32,724 bases of DNA, from contig JAITLW010000013.1 in the NCBI GenBank assembly GCA_031277715.1, positions 1-32,724 on the forward strand. Direction: 5' to 3'. This document shows, piece after piece, positions 1-7,714 of this stretch. The translations under genes and the position numbers were made by a program. The DNA comes from Sphingobacterium sp. GTDB lineage: Bacteria > Bacteroidota > Bacteroidia > Sphingobacteriales > Sphingobacteriaceae. Each line of letters begins with the position of its first letter. Positions within the stretch are counted from its first letter, which is position 1. The notes under the pieces are model-generated. The model was not told where the DNA came from. It made no database searches and was given only the letters and a program-made list of their open reading frames with translations.

Positions 1-1440
1 ACTGTCTTTGGAGGGGTTGATTTCAATCTGCGTCATAGTGAGAACTATCGATACAATTTTTTAGTGGAAGGTTTTTCGAATCCTAAGCTGGATTTTTTGA
101 GTATGGGCTTGCAGTATGCGAAAGGAAGTACGCCAACAGGTAATGATAAGATAAGTAGAGCGATAGGTTTTACAACTAACGTCAATTATATCTATGATAA
201 CCGCTATTTCGCAGATATGGTGTATAGAAAAGATGGAGCTTCTCAGTTCGGTTCTAAAAATCGTTACGCTCCTTTCTGGTCATTTGGTTTGGGGTGGAAC
301 GTTCATGAGGAGAAGTTCTTGAAAAATAATGAAGTTATTAATCATTTAAAAATGAGAGGATCGTTGGGGATAGCAGGTTCGCAGAACTTTGACCCCTACC
401 AAGCGATGACTTCGTATAAGTACTATACGGGAGATCGTTATTATAATTGGAATGGTGCTTTTCTCTTGGGCTTGGGTAATGAGCAGTTGAAATGGCAACA
501 GACTTTTAAAAAGAATATCGGATTCGATGCTGAGTTTTTGGATAGAAAGTTGAAAGTGAAGCTAGATGTGTATGAAGAGACTACTAAAGGCTTGATATCA
601 ACTCTGAACCTTCCCGCTTCCAATGGTTTTACTAGTTATACTGAAAATGTCGGGCGCGTAGGAAACAAAGGGCTAGAAAGTTCGGCAACGGTGGTTCTGC
701 TGAATAATCCGCAGGCATTTTTCTGGTCCATAACTGGAGGATTGGTGCGTAATAAGAATAAAGTATTAGAAACATCGGAAGAATTAAAGAAAGCCCAGGC
801 CAGCACAAAAGCTAGGGGAGATATGATAGGTAATGTATATGAAGAGGGATATTCCAGTAAAACCATATGGGTGGTTCCGTCTATGGGGATTGACCCAAGT
901 ACCGGGATGGAAGTGTTTAGGGCCCTAGATGGAGAACCGACATTGACCTGGAGTGGACGTGATGTGGTCGCTATGGGTTCAACAGAGCCTAATTTTTTTG
1001 GAAATTTTAGCACACTTATCAGATACAAAGATATTACGTTGAATACTGCTTTCAGATACTCGTTTGGAGCGCAGCAGTATAACAGTACGCTTGCTGATAA
1101 GGTCGAGGTCACGGACTATAAGTATAATGTGGACCAGCGTGTCTTTGATGATCGTTGGAAGGAGCCTGGCGATATTGCGGCTTTCAAAGGACTGTTGGTT
1201 AATACGCCAACGTATAAGTCTTCTCGTTTTGTGCAGAATGAAAGTCTGTTGGTGTTGTCGAATATACACCTCCAATATGATGTACGTGGAAAGGCATGGA
1301 TGCGTGCTATGAAACTAAATATGATGAGCGTAACAGCCAATATGTCTGAACCGCTGTACTTGTCCACGATAAAGAGAGAACGAGGGACAAGCTATCCTTT
1401 TGCAAGGCAATACTCCTTAGGTTTTAACGTAACTTTTTAA
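1..1440 (+). CDS. SusC/RagA-type TonB-dependent outer-membrane receptor, C-terminal part (5' end outside window)
   Basis: The frame is open from base 1 with no stop, so this is the last 479 residues of a longer gene; the GTG at 64 is an internal codon, not a start. SusC receptors are outer-membrane beta-barrels of about 1000 residues that import oligosaccharides or peptides with a SusD lid, powered by TonB. The visible part is barrel: alternating aromatic and polar strands, the FWSFGLGWNVHEEKF segment typical of SusC barrels, and a terminal strand ending in LGFNVTF, whose final Phe suits BAM-dependent assembly. The plug and carboxypeptidase-like N-terminal domain lie outside. The susD gene starts four bases after the stop, so the two are surely cotranscribed. 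The substrate cannot be read from this fragment. Confidence 0.93.
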   Translation, partial: TVFGGVDFNLRHSENYRYNFLVEGFSNPKLDFLSMGLQYAKGSTPTGNDKISRAIGFTTNVNYIYDNRYFADMVYRKDGASQFGSKNRYAPFWSFGLGWNVHEEKFLKNNEVINHLKMRGSLGIAGSQNFDPYQAMTSYKYYTGDRYYNWNGAFLLGLGNEQLKWQQTFKKNIGFDAEFLDRKLKVKLDVYEETTKGLISTLNLPASNGFTSYTENVGRVGNKGLESSATVVLLNNPQAFFWSITGGLVRNKNKVLETSEELKKAQASTKARGDMIGNVYEEGYSSKTIWVVPSMGIDPSTGMEVFRALDGEPTLTWSGRDVVAMGSTEPNFFGNFSTLIRYKDITLNTAFRYSFGAQQYNSTLADKVEVTDYKYNVDQRVFDDRWKEPGDIAAFKGLLVNTPTYKSSRFVQNESLLVLSNIHLQYDVRGKAWMRAMKLNMMSVTANMSEPLYLSTIKRERGTSYPFARQYSLGFNVTF

Positions 1441-1444
1441 AAAG

Positions 1445-2881
1445 ATGAAGAATATATATAGTATGCTGTTGTTAGGAGGGCTTTTATTTACCTCTTGCAA
1501 TGATTATTTGAATGTTAATCCAAAGACACAGATTGAATTAGAATCATTTTTTCAAGACGAGGATGGTTTTAAAGATGCGATTGCTGGAGTCTATGTACAG
1601 ATGAAGGAGGAGACGGTCTACGGCGGACGACTTACACAAACCACTATCGAGCATCTAGCATCTAGCTGGGATCCTACAAGTCTATCTGCGGAAGGACGTT
1701 TAGGCTATTTTGATTATAAAAATGAACAGGTGGCTACAATGCTGGATGAGATTTTTTTGAAACAATATGCTATGATTGCTAGTGTTAATGCTGTTCTAGG
1801 GCAGATTGACAATAGAAAGAATGTTTTTAAAACTACGGGTCTTTATGAGCTGGTGAAAGGTGAAGCACTTGCGCTGAGAGCCTATCTGCACTTTGATCTG
1901 ATGCGGTTGTTTGGCCCCGCACCTCATAATCCAACAGATGGGAGCGAACTGGCCTATGTGACAACATTTACAACTTCGGTCCATCAGAAAATGTCTTACG
2001 AGCAGTATAAGAAGTTGTTGGTTAGTGATATTGATGAGGCGTCAGCATTGCTTCATCAAGTTGACCCTGTACAAGAATTCTCCATTGAGGAGCTGCGCCT
2101 TGGCACTGCACCCGTAAAAGATTCCTACTTTGCCCATCGCTATCTGCGTATGAATTATTACGCAACTAAGGGGCTGAAAGCAAGGATACATCTTTGGTAC
2201 GGTGATAGAGAGACGGCTTACACTGCAGCGAAGGAGGTGTTGGAGGCTAAGAATAAGGATGGCTCTGTCAAATTCAAGTTGGGGGGGGGCGCAGATTTTG
2301 CAAAGGAAAACTTCACACTAGTGGGTGAGCATTTATTTGGCTTGTATGACCATGACTTGGAAAAGCGATATGATGCAAATTATGCCAGTTTGGTGTTGAA
2401 AAAAGAAGAGGAATGGAACAAACTAAAAGAAGTGCTTTACGGGAATACAGGTAAAGATATAAGAGAGACCTCCTTGTGGCAAAATGTAGTTTTGGCAGAA
2501 GGAAGGAAGGGAAATATTATCAAGAAATATTCGACCAAACCTAGCGCGCAGACCTCAGGAGGAAGAGATTATAAGCAAATACCACTGATACGTATAAGTG
2601 AAATGTACCTCATCGCTGCAGAGGTCGCTCCATTTGGAGAGGGAAGTACATATTTTTCTACTTTTAGGAAGGCACGGAATTTAGACTTGTCGGCACCCAC
2701 TAATCCAGAAGCACTGGAGCTAGAGATTGTAAAAGAGTATCGCAAAGAATTTTATGCAGAGGGACAGGTGTTCTATACCTATAAACGTAGAAATGTGCAA
2801 AGACCAAATTTTCTTTTTTTACCTTCTACAGCAACCATCAATTATGTACTACCTCTACCTAAAATAGAGGCTATAAATTAA
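1445..2881 (+). CDS. SusD/RagB-family substrate-binding lipoprotein
   Basis: This is a 478-residue surface lipoprotein that caps the preceding SusC barrel and binds its substrate. The N-terminus is a short hydrophobic signal ending in a lipobox (LFTSC, Cys18). SusD family marks follow in order: an N-terminal segment with FFQDEDGFKDAIAGVY (about 35-50), DLMRLFGPAPHNP near residue 153, RISEMYLIAAEV near 385, and the C-terminal VLPLPKIE tail. The length is slightly short for the family but complete. The gene follows susC by four bases and precedes a DUF4843 lipoprotein gene. The coding sequence holds an uninterrupted run of nine G at 2281-2289 (Leu-Gly-Gly-Gly), where slippage would shift the frame. 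Family assignment is secure; the ligand is unknown. Confidence 0.94.
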   Translation: MKNIYSMLLLGGLLFTSCNDYLNVNPKTQIELESFFQDEDGFKDAIAGVYVQMKEETVYGGRLTQTTIEHLASSWDPTSLSAEGRLGYFDYKNEQVATMLDEIFLKQYAMIASVNAVLGQIDNRKNVFKTTGLYELVKGEALALRAYLHFDLMRLFGPAPHNPTDGSELAYVTTFTTSVHQKMSYEQYKKLLVSDIDEASALLHQVDPVQEFSIEELRLGTAPVKDSYFAHRYLRMNYYATKGLKARIHLWYGDRETAYTAAKEVLEAKNKDGSVKFKLGGGADFAKENFTLVGEHLFGLYDHDLEKRYDANYASLVLKKEEEWNKLKEVLYGNTGKDIRETSLWQNVVLAEGRKGNIIKKYSTKPSAQTSGGRDYKQIPLIRISEMYLIAAEVAPFGEGSTYFSTFRKARNLDLSAPTNPEALELEIVKEYRKEFYAEGQVFYTYKRRNVQRPNFLFLPSTATINYVLPLPKIEAIN

Positions 2882-2887
2882 ACACTT

Positions 2888-3661
2888 ATGAAAATGATAA
2901 AGTACTTGCTTCTTGCATTATTGAGTGCATCCTTGTGGTCGTGCAAACAAGAGCCTTATAATACTTTTGAGGATATTCAAATCATTCAGTTTGGGCCGGC
3001 ACCTGAGGATTTGTACGTCAGTGGACGTGAGTTACGTAACAGAGTAAAGGCTCATACATTCGTTTATGAACCGGAAGAAAAATTGTTAGATACGGTGTAT
3101 TTTGATGTGTATGCTCTAGGAGGGATGAAGAATAAAGACCGCTTTTTTTTTTTTGTTCAGGAAGCTGTTCCGGATGTCGAGAATGCGATTCCCGGAGTGC
3201 ATTATCAGGCCTTTGATAAAGAAGGAGGGGATCTTTGTGTGATTAAAGCCAATACGGTATATACAAAGTTGCCTGTAGTATTGCTTAGGGATCCGTCACT
3301 GAAGAAAAAGACGGTAGTTTTAAAATTCAAATTATTCCCCAATGAAGAGTTTGTCGTGGGCGAGAAGGAGAAGCTGTGGCGGGAGGTGTCCTATACGGAT
3401 CAACTCAGTAAGCCCGACGCATGGACAGCGAATGTCGCCAAGTATTATCTCGGAGAGTATAGTTCGGAGAAGCATCGTTTTATGATTAAGGTGACACAGC
3501 AAAGGTGGGATGAACAGATGATTACTGAAGCTGTGCCACAGACTGATCTGATGATGTATTACAAGGCTGTTCTTAATGCGGCACTGATAAAGAACAATAA
3601 CGAGAGTACGACAGGGCCACTGCGGGATGAAAATAGACAACTTATAGTTTTCCCAAGATAA
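2888..3661 (+). CDS. DUF4843 family lipoprotein
   Basis: This 257-residue protein has a signal peptide with a lipobox (SLWSC, Cys19) and fits the DUF4843 family, found almost only downstream of susD genes in Bacteroidota and thought to be a surface accessory. The features that fit are the short leader, a beta-rich middle with the VYFDVYALGG strand, and a C-terminal KYYLGEYSSEKHRFMIKV segment. It starts seven bases after susD ends and is followed 22 bases on by the PKD-like gene, so it is the third gene of one operon. A run of twelve T at 3143-3154 encodes four consecutive Phe, an unusually long homopolymer for coding sequence. Its biochemical role is not known; a substrate-binding or complex-stabilising role is inference. 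Confidence 0.82.
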   Translation: MKMIKYLLLALLSASLWSCKQEPYNTFEDIQIIQFGPAPEDLYVSGRELRNRVKAHTFVYEPEEKLLDTVYFDVYALGGMKNKDRFFFFVQEAVPDVENAIPGVHYQAFDKEGGDLCVIKANTVYTKLPVVLLRDPSLKKKTVVLKFKLFPNEEFVVGEKEKLWREVSYTDQLSKPDAWTANVAKYYLGEYSSEKHRFMIKVTQQRWDEQMITEAVPQTDLMMYYKAVLNAALIKNNNESTTGPLRDENRQLIVFPR

Positions 3662-3683
3662 GTGTTACGTAACTAATGAATAA

Positions 3684-5234
3684 ATGATGAAAATGAAAAA
3701 TATACTTGGTTTATCGTTAACAATTATAACTGTATTGCTAGGCTCCTGCCACAAGGACATGAATAGTTACGATTATAAAGAAACGGAAACTATTAGTGTC
3801 GAAGGGCTAGAGCAACGTTATAATGTTATATCTGAGCGTGATACACTCCGTATCGACGCGGAGGCTTTTTCTACGCTCCCTGATGCTGACTTTGAATATG
3901 TCTGGGGTGTTTTTGACCCGCTTGTTTCTGGAACACTGGACACTATTGGCCGGTCTCGAGTATTGGAGTATCGTGTAAGGTTGATCGCAGGAAATTGGAT
4001 ATTGGTGCATATTGCTAAAAATAAGAAAACAGGCCTATCTAAATTGAGTCAGGCAAATATCAGAGTAAACACGAAATTTACAACAGGTTGGTATGTGCTG
4101 AAAGACGATGAACAGAATAGTGATCTTGACTTTTTCTATGCTTCCAAATTTCTGAATGTTGAATGGATGAGTTCTAATATCTATAGTGAGGTCAATGGAC
4201 GGAAGCTTGAGGGAAAGGCAGGAAAGCTAAGTTTTGTTCATAACTACAAATCTACCGTTGAAAAGCCGAAGCCATCAAATACGCCAACATTGTTTGTAAA
4301 TTCAACAGGTGATATCCAGGCGGTTTACCTAAATACATTGAAGGTAATAAACAGGAAGGAAACTTTCTTTTTGGGAAGCCCAAGTCATGATTTCCGTGGA
4401 GATGCTGTTTTTTACGGCTCGATGTCCGAGTTCCTTATTAATAATGGACGATTGTATGGTATAAATATGATGAACGTAAGTAAAGGGATGTTTGGCACGA
4501 ATGTCATGTTTGATAGTAAAAACTCGGATTATGCGCTTTCACGCTTTTACCTACCGGGACAATACAGTTATTTCTTTGATGAGCCTAGTAGTACATTTGT
4601 GACGCTTCCGGATGCATCGGGGACGGTGTTTACCAAAGTGCAGGTAGGTAAGGGATCTCAAATGGATGTAGAGCAGAATAACCAAAAGTTACATTATATG
4701 GGACTAAAAAATCAGGTTTATTTGGGGGCACCTGAGTATAGGTATGAGATCATTGGGTATGCAATTTTTGAAGATAAGAGCAATCCTAGCCGTCGTGTAG
4801 TTGCCAGATTGGAACCCAATTTTGTGACGATGAAAATCACAAGAAAGGTAATTCAGCCAACAGAAAAGCTATTTGATGGGAGATTGCATACGCTACTGTT
4901 TGGAGATGAGGAGATGATGTATTTTGTAGCAACGGATGGTAATGTGTATAGCCGAAATTTGGCGAATGGGTTTGAACAGCTTCAATATAGGGTGTCTGGC
5001 GGTGCAGAAGTGACTTTTATAAAACACTTGAGACATTCAGGAACTGTTACACCATTTAACTACGTTGCTATCGGAGTCAAAGAGGGTGGCAGGTACAAGG
5101 TAATGATGTTTGAAAAGGTAGCGGGGGATTTGAAAGCTATTCCTGAAATGACGTTAGAAGGAGAGGGGAGTCCCCGTGATGTGATGTATATCGATGGCGA
5201 TGTTAGCGCAGATACCTATAAGCCTATACCATAG
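3684..5234 (+). CDS. PKD-like family lipoprotein of a SusCD operon
   Basis: This 516-residue lipoprotein (lipobox LLGSC, Cys22 from the first Met) matches the PKD-like family that often closes SusC-SusD-DUF4843 operons. After the anchor there is an Ig/PKD-like section (about 40-125, with FEYVWGVFD and the closing IRVNTKFTTGWYVLKD strand typical of this family), then a large beta-rich domain with repeated blade-like segments (for example MMYFVATDGNVYSRNL) that could form a propeller. No catalytic motif is recognised. Three ATG codons sit close together (3684, 3687 and 3693) and any could be used; the leader works with each. It is the last gene of the operon and is followed by a hairpin terminator. 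A surface binding role is inferred from location only. Confidence 0.8.
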   Translation: MMKMKNILGLSLTIITVLLGSCHKDMNSYDYKETETISVEGLEQRYNVISERDTLRIDAEAFSTLPDADFEYVWGVFDPLVSGTLDTIGRSRVLEYRVRLIAGNWILVHIAKNKKTGLSKLSQANIRVNTKFTTGWYVLKDDEQNSDLDFFYASKFLNVEWMSSNIYSEVNGRKLEGKAGKLSFVHNYKSTVEKPKPSNTPTLFVNSTGDIQAVYLNTLKVINRKETFFLGSPSHDFRGDAVFYGSMSEFLINNGRLYGINMMNVSKGMFGTNVMFDSKNSDYALSRFYLPGQYSYFFDEPSSTFVTLPDASGTVFTKVQVGKGSQMDVEQNNQKLHYMGLKNQVYLGAPEYRYEIIGYAIFEDKSNPSRRVVARLEPNFVTMKITRKVIQPTEKLFDGRLHTLLFGDEEMMYFVATDGNVYSRNLANGFEQLQYRVSGGAEVTFIKHLRHSGTVTPFNYVAIGVKEGGRYKVMMFEKVAGDLKAIPEMTLEGEGSPRDVMYIDGDVSADTYKPIP

Positions 5235-5267
5235 GGGTTTGCTTTGATGTGTTTATTAAGAATCGAT

Positions 5268-5300
5268 AATAGGTGCTACCAGACGGTAGCACCTATTTCT
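5268..5300 (+). terminator. Intrinsic terminator of the first SusCD operon
   Basis: A perfect 13-bp stem (5268-5280 with 5285-5297) closes a four-base AGAC loop. The core is AGGTGCTACC/GGTAGCACCT and the 3' side is T-rich. It begins 34 bases after the PKD-like gene stop and precedes the next gene, so it probably ends the operon. Confidence 0.8.
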
Positions 5301-5339
5301 ATATAAAAATATTTATCTTAGGAGTATAACAGATCTGTC

Positions 5340-5993
5340 ATGACCTTATCTCAAAAAAAACTCGCCCTATTGATTGCTTTATCTGCTTGGTTTGCGGTGA
5401 TTGTGCAACTCGTGATGGGAATTGGTAATAGCTCACTAGTTCTCGGAACCTATTTGGTGCGTTTTTTTAGTTATTTCACGATATTAACGAATCTGATGAT
5501 TGCAGTAGGGTATACGTATTTGTTGTCCGGGGCAAAAAAATCAGTGGGAGTTTTTTTTGAAAGAAGTACGACACTGACGGCACTCACGCTGTATATCCTG
5601 TTGGTCGGGATTGTTTATAATGTGGCACTTCGCTTTTTGTGGCAACCAGAAGGGATGGCTAGGCTTACGGACGAGCTCCTGCATTCGGTAATACCATTGC
5701 TGGTTTTGCTTTATTGGTGGCGCATTCCGACAAAAGGGAATCTACAATGGCGAAATCTATGGTTGTGGTTGGTCTATCCGCTTGTTTATCTGTTTTATAC
5801 GCTGGGGCATGGTGCTGTATCGGGATTCTATCCCTACCCGTTTGTAGATGTATCAACTCTAGGTATAGAACAGGTTTTGATAAATAGTGCTATTGTTGCG
5901 GCGGTTATCGTAGGTCTTGGAGGGATATTGATTGGGATAGATCGGTTTTTGGGGAGGAGTCCGAAGAAAAAAGCTCTTCAAAATAGGGGGTAA
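5340..5993 (+). CDS. Pr6Pr family (FAR-17a/AIG1-like) integral membrane protein
   Basis: This 217-residue protein has about six hydrophobic helices and a basic C-terminal tail (RSPKKKALQNRG). It carries the recurring marks of the Pr6Pr family: RFFSYFTILTNLM at 41-53, LLHSVIPLLVLLYWW at 113-127, and GHGAVSGFYPYPFVDV at 156-171. Eukaryotic relatives (AIG1/ADTRP) hydrolyse fatty-acid esters of hydroxy fatty acids, but bacterial members are uncharacterised, so no reaction is assigned. An AGGAG lies about 15 bases before the ATG, rather distant for a ribosome site. It stands between the terminator of the SusCD operon and the TlpA gene, and seems to be its own short unit. Confidence 0.8.
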   Translation: MTLSQKKLALLIALSAWFAVIVQLVMGIGNSSLVLGTYLVRFFSYFTILTNLMIAVGYTYLLSGAKKSVGVFFERSTTLTALTLYILLVGIVYNVALRFLWQPEGMARLTDELLHSVIPLLVLLYWWRIPTKGNLQWRNLWLWLVYPLVYLFYTLGHGAVSGFYPYPFVDVSTLGIEQVLINSAIVAAVIVGLGGILIGIDRFLGRSPKKKALQNRG

Positions 5994-6103
5994 GTGTGTT
6001 TTAAAAAGCCGTAACGTAATTGATACGCGCATTTGTAGCAGGCAAAACTGAAAATATCTAATTTAGCTTCTGGTTACAATGTAATCAATTACTAAATTTT
6101 AAA

Positions 6104-7237
6104 ATGAAAAAAACAGTATTAACAATGGTGCTTGCATTACCAATAGCGGTATGGGCACAACAAGGGGCTTTTAAAATCGAAGCTCAAGTAAAGAAATCAA
6201 CTGATAATGCAAAAGCGTATTTATCATACCGCACAGGCAACGGTATGTCACAAGACAGTGCTGTTGTGAAGAAAGGTAAGTTCTCTTTTGAAGGGACTGT
6301 AGAAGGACCTACGCAAATGACAATTACCTATGCACCAACAGGTGTGTTAGACCGCCGTGCAGCGCAGGGAGCAGATTCATATAACTTATATATCGATAAG
6401 GGAACCGCTAAGCTAGTCGCTACAGACTCTATAAAAAATGCCGTTATCTCGGGAGCACCGCTAAGTGTTGAATATGCACAGTATGCGAAGCAACTAGAAA
6501 AGTCGACTAAAGGAATGGCAGCGCTAGATGCTGAATGGTACGGAGCGACAGACGAACAACGAAAAGATGGTAAGCTGGCCGAGAAATTAAGAGGAATAGC
6601 TGGACCATTGATGGAAGAAAAAGAGCGTGTACAAAAAGAGTATGTGACAAAAAATCCAACGTCTTATTTTACACTAGTGGCACTACAGGATCTTTCTGGA
6701 TCGCAGATCGACGTGGCTTTTGTAGAGCCTGCTTTCAATAAATTGGGCGCAGATGTTAAAAAAACACCTGCGGGAGAGGCTTTTAATAAACGCATTATCG
6801 CAGCAAAAGCAACAGCTGTAGGCGCAATAGCTCCAGACTTTACACAGAATGATGTAAATGATAAACCAGTAAAATTGTCTGATTTCAGAGGAAAATATGT
6901 GCTTCTTGATTTCTGGGCTTCTTGGTGCGGTCCATGCCGCCAGGAGAATCCCAATGTAGTAGAAGCTTTCCACAAGTTTAAAGACAAAAACTTTACAGTA
7001 TTGGGTGTTTCTCTAGACAATCCAGGTAAGAAAGACAATTGGTTGAAAGCTATTGCGGACGACAAGCTGGAGTGGACAAATGTAAGTGATCTGCAAGGCT
7101 GGAAGAATGCTGCGTCTACATTATACGGTGTACGTGGTATTCCTCAAAACTACTTGATAGGTCCTGATGGAAAAATTGTAGCGAGCAATTTGAGAGGAGA
7201 AGAGCTACATGAGAAATTGGCCGAGTTGCTAAATTAA
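6104..7237 (+). CDS. TlpA-like thiol:disulfide oxidoreductase with DUF4369 N-terminal domain
   Basis: This 377-residue exported protein has a signal peptide that probably ends after Ala18 (AVWA-QQ). An N-terminal beta-rich DUF4369 domain (about 22-115) leads into a helical linker, then an AhpC/TSA-type thioredoxin fold from about 238. The active site is WCGPC at 274-278 (Cys275, Cys278), and the cis-Pro loop is in VRGIPQNYLI. Family members reduce disulfides in the periplasm. There is no lipobox. Such DUF4369-TlpA proteins often lie downstream of SusC-SusD-DUF4843-PKD operons in Bacteroidota; here it is about 870 bases past the end of one, separated by a terminator and the Pr6Pr gene, so a link in function is possible but unproven. 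The partner substrate is unknown. Confidence 0.92.
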   Translation: MKKTVLTMVLALPIAVWAQQGAFKIEAQVKKSTDNAKAYLSYRTGNGMSQDSAVVKKGKFSFEGTVEGPTQMTITYAPTGVLDRRAAQGADSYNLYIDKGTAKLVATDSIKNAVISGAPLSVEYAQYAKQLEKSTKGMAALDAEWYGATDEQRKDGKLAEKLRGIAGPLMEEKERVQKEYVTKNPTSYFTLVALQDLSGSQIDVAFVEPAFNKLGADVKKTPAGEAFNKRIIAAKATAVGAIAPDFTQNDVNDKPVKLSDFRGKYVLLDFWASWCGPCRQENPNVVEAFHKFKDKNFTVLGVSLDNPGKKDNWLKAIADDKLEWTNVSDLQGWKNAASTLYGVRGIPQNYLIGPDGKIVASNLRGEELHEKLAELLN

Positions 7238-7252
7238 GACGCGACAGGTATA

Positions 7253-7301
7253 CTATAAAATAGAGGGGGAGGTGTTAAGTACCTCCCCCTCTATTTTATA
7301 G
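7253..7301. terminator. Bidirectional intrinsic terminator between convergent genes
   Basis: A perfect 21-bp stem (7253-7273 with 7281-7301) with a seven-base loop. A G/C core (GAGGGGGAGGT) is flanked by A-rich and T-rich arms, so either strand yields a hairpin with a U-rich 3' side. It serves the tlpA-like gene on the plus strand and the response-regulator gene on the minus strand. Confidence 0.92.
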
Positions 7302-7310
7302 AACAATATG

Positions 7311-7709
7311 CTAAAGAAAATAAGGAGTGAGAGAAGTGGAGTGTTTAATTTTTAGGAGATCGGGCAGGTGTATGGGTTTGACCATAAAATCGATAACCAT
7401 AGGGTAGCTCTCGGCTCTCTTTCTGTCTTTAGGGTCAATAGAGGAGGTGATGATTACAACAAAGATGTTTTTCGCGTTTTCATTTTTGAGCTCGTCCAGC
7501 ACTTGCCACCCATCTACAAAAGGCATGTTGAGGTCCAAAAAGAGAAGAGAATTTTCGGAAGTGTTTTTTTGTGTACGCCACCATTGAAGGAACTGCCCTC
7601 CTTCTTGTAGGCATACTGGCTTGCTGGATATCTGGGCCTCTTTGAGCATGATTGCCATTAAAAAATGGAAAATCTTATCGTCATCAACAATAGCTGTATT
7701 TAGTTTCAT
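7311..7709 (-). CDS. Single-domain response regulator (receiver only, CheY-like)
   Basis: This 132-residue protein is one receiver domain. The acidic pocket is D9-D10-D11, the phospho-acceptor Asp59 lies in FLDLNMP, the switch Thr/Ser is T88-S89, and the conserved Lys111 is followed by Pro112. No output domain is present, so it must act through protein contacts or phosphotransfer. Its start is five bases after the stop of the PAS/DHp protein gene, so the pair is one operon and probably one pathway. The gene ends on the bidirectional terminator at 7253-7301. The receiver assignment is firm; the process it controls is unknown. Confidence 0.92.
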   Translation of the reverse strand: MKLNTAIVDDDKIFHFLMAIMLKEAQISSKPVCLQEGGQFLQWWRTQKNTSENSLLFLDLNMPFVDGWQVLDELKNENAKNIFVVIITSSIDPKDRKRAESYPMVIDFMVKPIHLPDLLKIKHSTSLTPYFL

Positions 7710-7714
7710 AACGT

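Noticed and set aside
636..1112. 158-residue minus-strand frame opposite the first SusC gene
   Set aside because: Antisense shadow of a known barrel sequence with no family resemblance.
3031..3673. GTTACGTAAC at 3031-3040 and again at 3664-3673 as paired regulatory sites
   Set aside because: One copy is inside coding sequence and the motif is a short palindrome; related TTACGTAA strings occur elsewhere in the window. No regulator fits.
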